This document shows positions 60,887 through 64,000 of a stretch of DNA of 64,000 nucleotides, piece by piece. Within the stretch, counting starts at the first letter, position 1, and the number at the start of each line of letters is the position of its first letter. The DNA comes from Aphrophora alni (taxonomy: Eukaryota > Arthropoda > Insecta > Hemiptera > Aphrophoridae), in NCBI GenBank assembly GCA_963513935.1, contig OY740772.1, positions 102,195,340 to 102,259,339 on the forward strand, given 5' to 3'. The notes below the pieces were generated by a model. That model was not told the origin of the DNA. It did no database searches and saw nothing but the letters and a program-made list of their open reading frames with translations. The translations under genes and the position numbers were made by a program.

Positions 60887-63800
60887 CAATTTGATGAGAC
60901 TTTACCTGCCCCATACAAAATAACACAGGTAGTTACTATTGGTTAAATTAATCGAACCTAACTATTAATCACATTTTCTTTGAGGTTTAATTTTTGTAAA
61001 TGCATTATGGAAAATAAGTTAATTATTTGTTGTCGTAAGGAGATGGGGTTAGTAGGCCTAACATTAGCTTCAGATTAAAAATCAAACAATTTTTATATAA
61101 TTTAGCTTATTGTAAGGTAACAACACACGAGTTACCAATAAAGAAATGTTTCAAAGACCGCCATTTTGACATCTTCATCTCGCTTTTTTGAATTTATATA
61201 GGGTTCTATATGACTAAATGTAAGCCCCTATACCAAATTTCATGTACCTAATTTAATTTTTGTGCCCGCTAATGGCAACGACGAGTAACTGATGTAATGC
61301 CGAAATTAATTTTTAAGGTTTTCTGAGGCCTTAAAATGTGAAGTGTATAAAAACACAAACATCGAGATTATTCAAGTTCACCAAACACAAACTATAAATC
61401 GGCTTCGGTCTCTACAGTCAAAGTTGAGGAAAGGTATCTTGGTGGTAATTGTGCTACTAATAGTGAATACTATGCGTCCTGCTCTTTTTGTGAGTGGGAG
61501 TTAGTGACTTACCAAACGGCTCCAGATTAACCGTCTCTAGAACTACTGCAGTTTGTTTTGAAACTCAACACCTGCCCCATATATAACGAACGGATTAACG
61601 TGGGAATTATTATTCAGACTTTTTTAGAGTTGCCATTATAAATAAGTAGAGATAAAATCCACCAAAATCAACCCCTTCATTTTTTTTAAACTTTGCTTAT
61701 ATTCTGTACCTTTACTCTTAAGTTGGATTCACAGTAATGATTACACCATTGAAACAATCGATGAACCATTGTAGACAATTGATTACAAATAGCGTCGGTT
61801 AATTAATACCCTAAACAGATTATAATTCCCTTGCTGTTGGACATTACTGTATGTTTAGTTAATTAATGGGCACCTTATGATTAATGGTCGAACCTAAATG
61901 GAATCACCTGTTGGAACACTAATAGTGAAATCGTTCATCGATGAAATGTCATCAGAGAAATTAAGAGTCTACTAAATTGTCAAAGTATTGAATGCTGACG
62001 TCAGTAATTTATACACATCGATAAATACATTTTATAAATAGCTGATATATTTGACAATAAATGGTTTAAGAATAATGCACAAAGTTTCTCACTTTGGTTA
62101 AATTAAAAGAACCAATATAAATCGTCACCAAAAATACCAGTTTTGTAGTTGTCAATTAAAATGTAAAAGATAATAAAAACACTCTCATATTTGTCTAAAT
62201 GGAAAACGAAAATAATAATTAATAAAATAAAATCAATATCCAGAATTCAGTTTAAACGTTAAAGGTCAACGATAACTATTTATTAAAGAATTATTCCTGA
62301 AAAAATCATCATTTTGTTAGTTGTAATTTTCCACTGTAGTTTGTGATAATAACATTCTACTAAGTGTAGTAAAGTCTCTCCTTCCCTTCATTAACTTTTG
62401 TATGAACTTAAATAGAGTGAAATACTTTTGGGACTCTACGTCATCTGAAGTTTCTTTTACGATGGTTTGGAATGATGCACATCTCCCTAAAAGAGAGAAT
62501 TTAGTTGGTACTCAAAATGTTAAACGGGAACTCGTATCTGTGACATGTCAAATTAAAAGGCATAAAGACAGAAAATTATTGTCGATGGTGAAATATTTTG
62601 TGTATGACAATAACCAAAATAGTGTAATAAAATGTATTTCTTATTATTAAATTGTGAAATCGCTGAAGATCACTAAACAGTTTTTAAAATGTTCGCAAAT
62701 CTAATCTGAGAGAAACATTCGACGTTGAACTGAATTTAACTCTCCCCCAAAAGTGTGGTACATTTGGAGAAACTCAAAAAACAAAATCAAATCATGTAAC
62801 ACATCAAATTAAATTACTGTTTAAGGTAGAACTAATTGCACTAAGAAATTTCACTTTTAAGTTGTTAAAAAAGTTGTTTCAAAATGTGGATGACATTTTC
62901 AAAAATTGTATGGTACTTTGTACAGTTATAATGAGAAATACACTTCACATTCACAGGTGATTTGATGTGACTATATTAAGTGTTTAAACGAAAAGTAACT
63001 CTCATACTAACTGTAAAAATATAGTAATTTTTTAAAAAATTCTATATACTTTTCAAATGACAATTTTAATAAAGTTAAAAGTGAATTACTTTGATGCCGT
63101 TAGTTTAACATATAAAAGCAATTTAATTTTATAGGCCACACGATGTGCTTCTTTTTTGAATTATGAATGTATCCAAGGTTACCACACTTTTGAAGGACAG
63201 TTAAAATGCAGTTAAACGTAAAATGATTCTCTCAGAGTAATCTAGTGAACATTTTAAAAACAGTTAATTGTTCTTATTTCACATATTTAAATATTTTATT
63301 ATTATAAAATCCCATGTAAATTTTTCGACGCCATTTAGTTCAGGGCATTAAAATAACATCTCGTCAGCGCCGTTAATTTTGTATTTTTATACCCTTTAAT
63401 TAGACATGTTACATATCCGAGCTCCAGTTTACAAAAATATTTAGTACTCCCAAAATTATCTCATTTAATGGGAGGTGCAAAACTCCAAACTATGGTAAAA
63501 GAAACTTCAGGCGACCTTATGAAGAGTTTCAAAAGTGTTTGGATCTATATAAGTTCATATAGAAGTTAAGATGGTTTGAGGTGTGGGACTTTACTAACAC
63601 ATTGCATATTAACATTAGGGATTAAAATGTTTCGCTTAAGCCGTGAACACATCTTCAAAGTAGTTGAACCGGAATAACGTATGCTTATACTTTCTAATTA
63701 GCATACTTTCTAATTATACTTTCTAATTTCACTAATATTTGAACGAAATTGGTAGAACCAATTTTGATAAATTACAAATTTTAGAACATCTTATGACCGA

Positions 63801-64000
63801 TGTTTTTGATTTTGATCAGGAACCGAAGATTTGGTGAGATTGCAAACAATACGTATTATTTCGGCCCTTAGGCGTTAAAGATCAGCAAATTTTGATCAAA
63901 ATCTGCAGAACTGATTAAAAAAAAAAACAACATATTTTATGTTTTTATTGCAGCAGCTACACCCAGATTTTAAGTTATAAAAAAAAAGAAAAGTTTTAAG
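60887..64000. other. AT-rich non-coding stretch
   Basis: No gene, RNA or transposon is supported. The part at 61140-61580 is slightly richer in GC and includes CGCCATTTTGACATC and ACCAAATTTCATGTACCTA words. A plus-strand open frame at 62402-62650 has no recognisable domain. GAAATTGGTAGAACCAATTT near 63750 resembles the R2 end word. Confidence 0.45.

Overview
The window looks like eukaryotic, probably arthropod, intergenic or intronic DNA. It is strongly AT-rich, has no dense long ORFs and no operon structure, and carries spliced-gene signals, long (AT)n microsatellites, satellite arrays and many decayed transposons. Scattered AGGTTAGGTT-like and TAGGCCTA-like words and a SETMAR-type mariner remnant fit an insect or other arthropod, but I cannot name the species. 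No CRISPR array, rRNA or intact tRNA gene was seen.

Layout. 1-3.0 kb is the most gene-like part: a compact two-exon gene on the minus strand (1424-550) with TATA box, good start context, GT-AG intron and poly(A) signals. Around it lie a 252-bp tandem repeat, a 119-bp tandem repeat, a 99-bp GC-rich palindrome, a tRNA-like Pol III promoter and a G-rich tract. 3-31 kb is mostly AT-rich DNA with dispersed repeats, two LINE remnants (11.6-12.0 and 17.5-17.8 kb), a clean MITE with an 8-bp target duplication (26041-26505), and a GC-richer block (28.4-29.2 kb) that may hold a first coding exon with a signal peptide. 31.9-37.7 kb is satellite DNA: a ~52-bp array, then about five ~700-bp higher-order units that grade into ~125-bp monomers. 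40.6-43.0 kb holds a mariner remnant and a Jockey/CR1-like LINE remnant. 43-53 kb has further arrays (83, 32-33 and 23 bp), a 64-A run and a near-perfect hairpin. 53.6-54.0 kb is another LINE remnant. 56.6-58.35 kb has three phase-compatible candidate exons on the minus strand. 59.36-60.65 kb is the 3' half of a Penelope-like element (PLE).

The most interesting thread is a recurrent motif resembling a hammerhead ribozyme core (CTGANGA, hairpin, GAAAC, often a palindrome). It occurs at eight places, once just downstream of the recognisable PLE coding remnant and three times in or beside inverted repeats. Hammerhead motifs in Penelope-like elements are established, so the class is known; the number of copies, the inverted-repeat architecture and any activity here are what deserve checking.

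The transposon copies carry stops, frameshifts or truncations, and none looks autonomous. The likely functional candidates are the 115-residue gene at the left edge and, less certainly, the exons near 29.1 and 56.6-58.3 kb. No pathway linking genes can be inferred.
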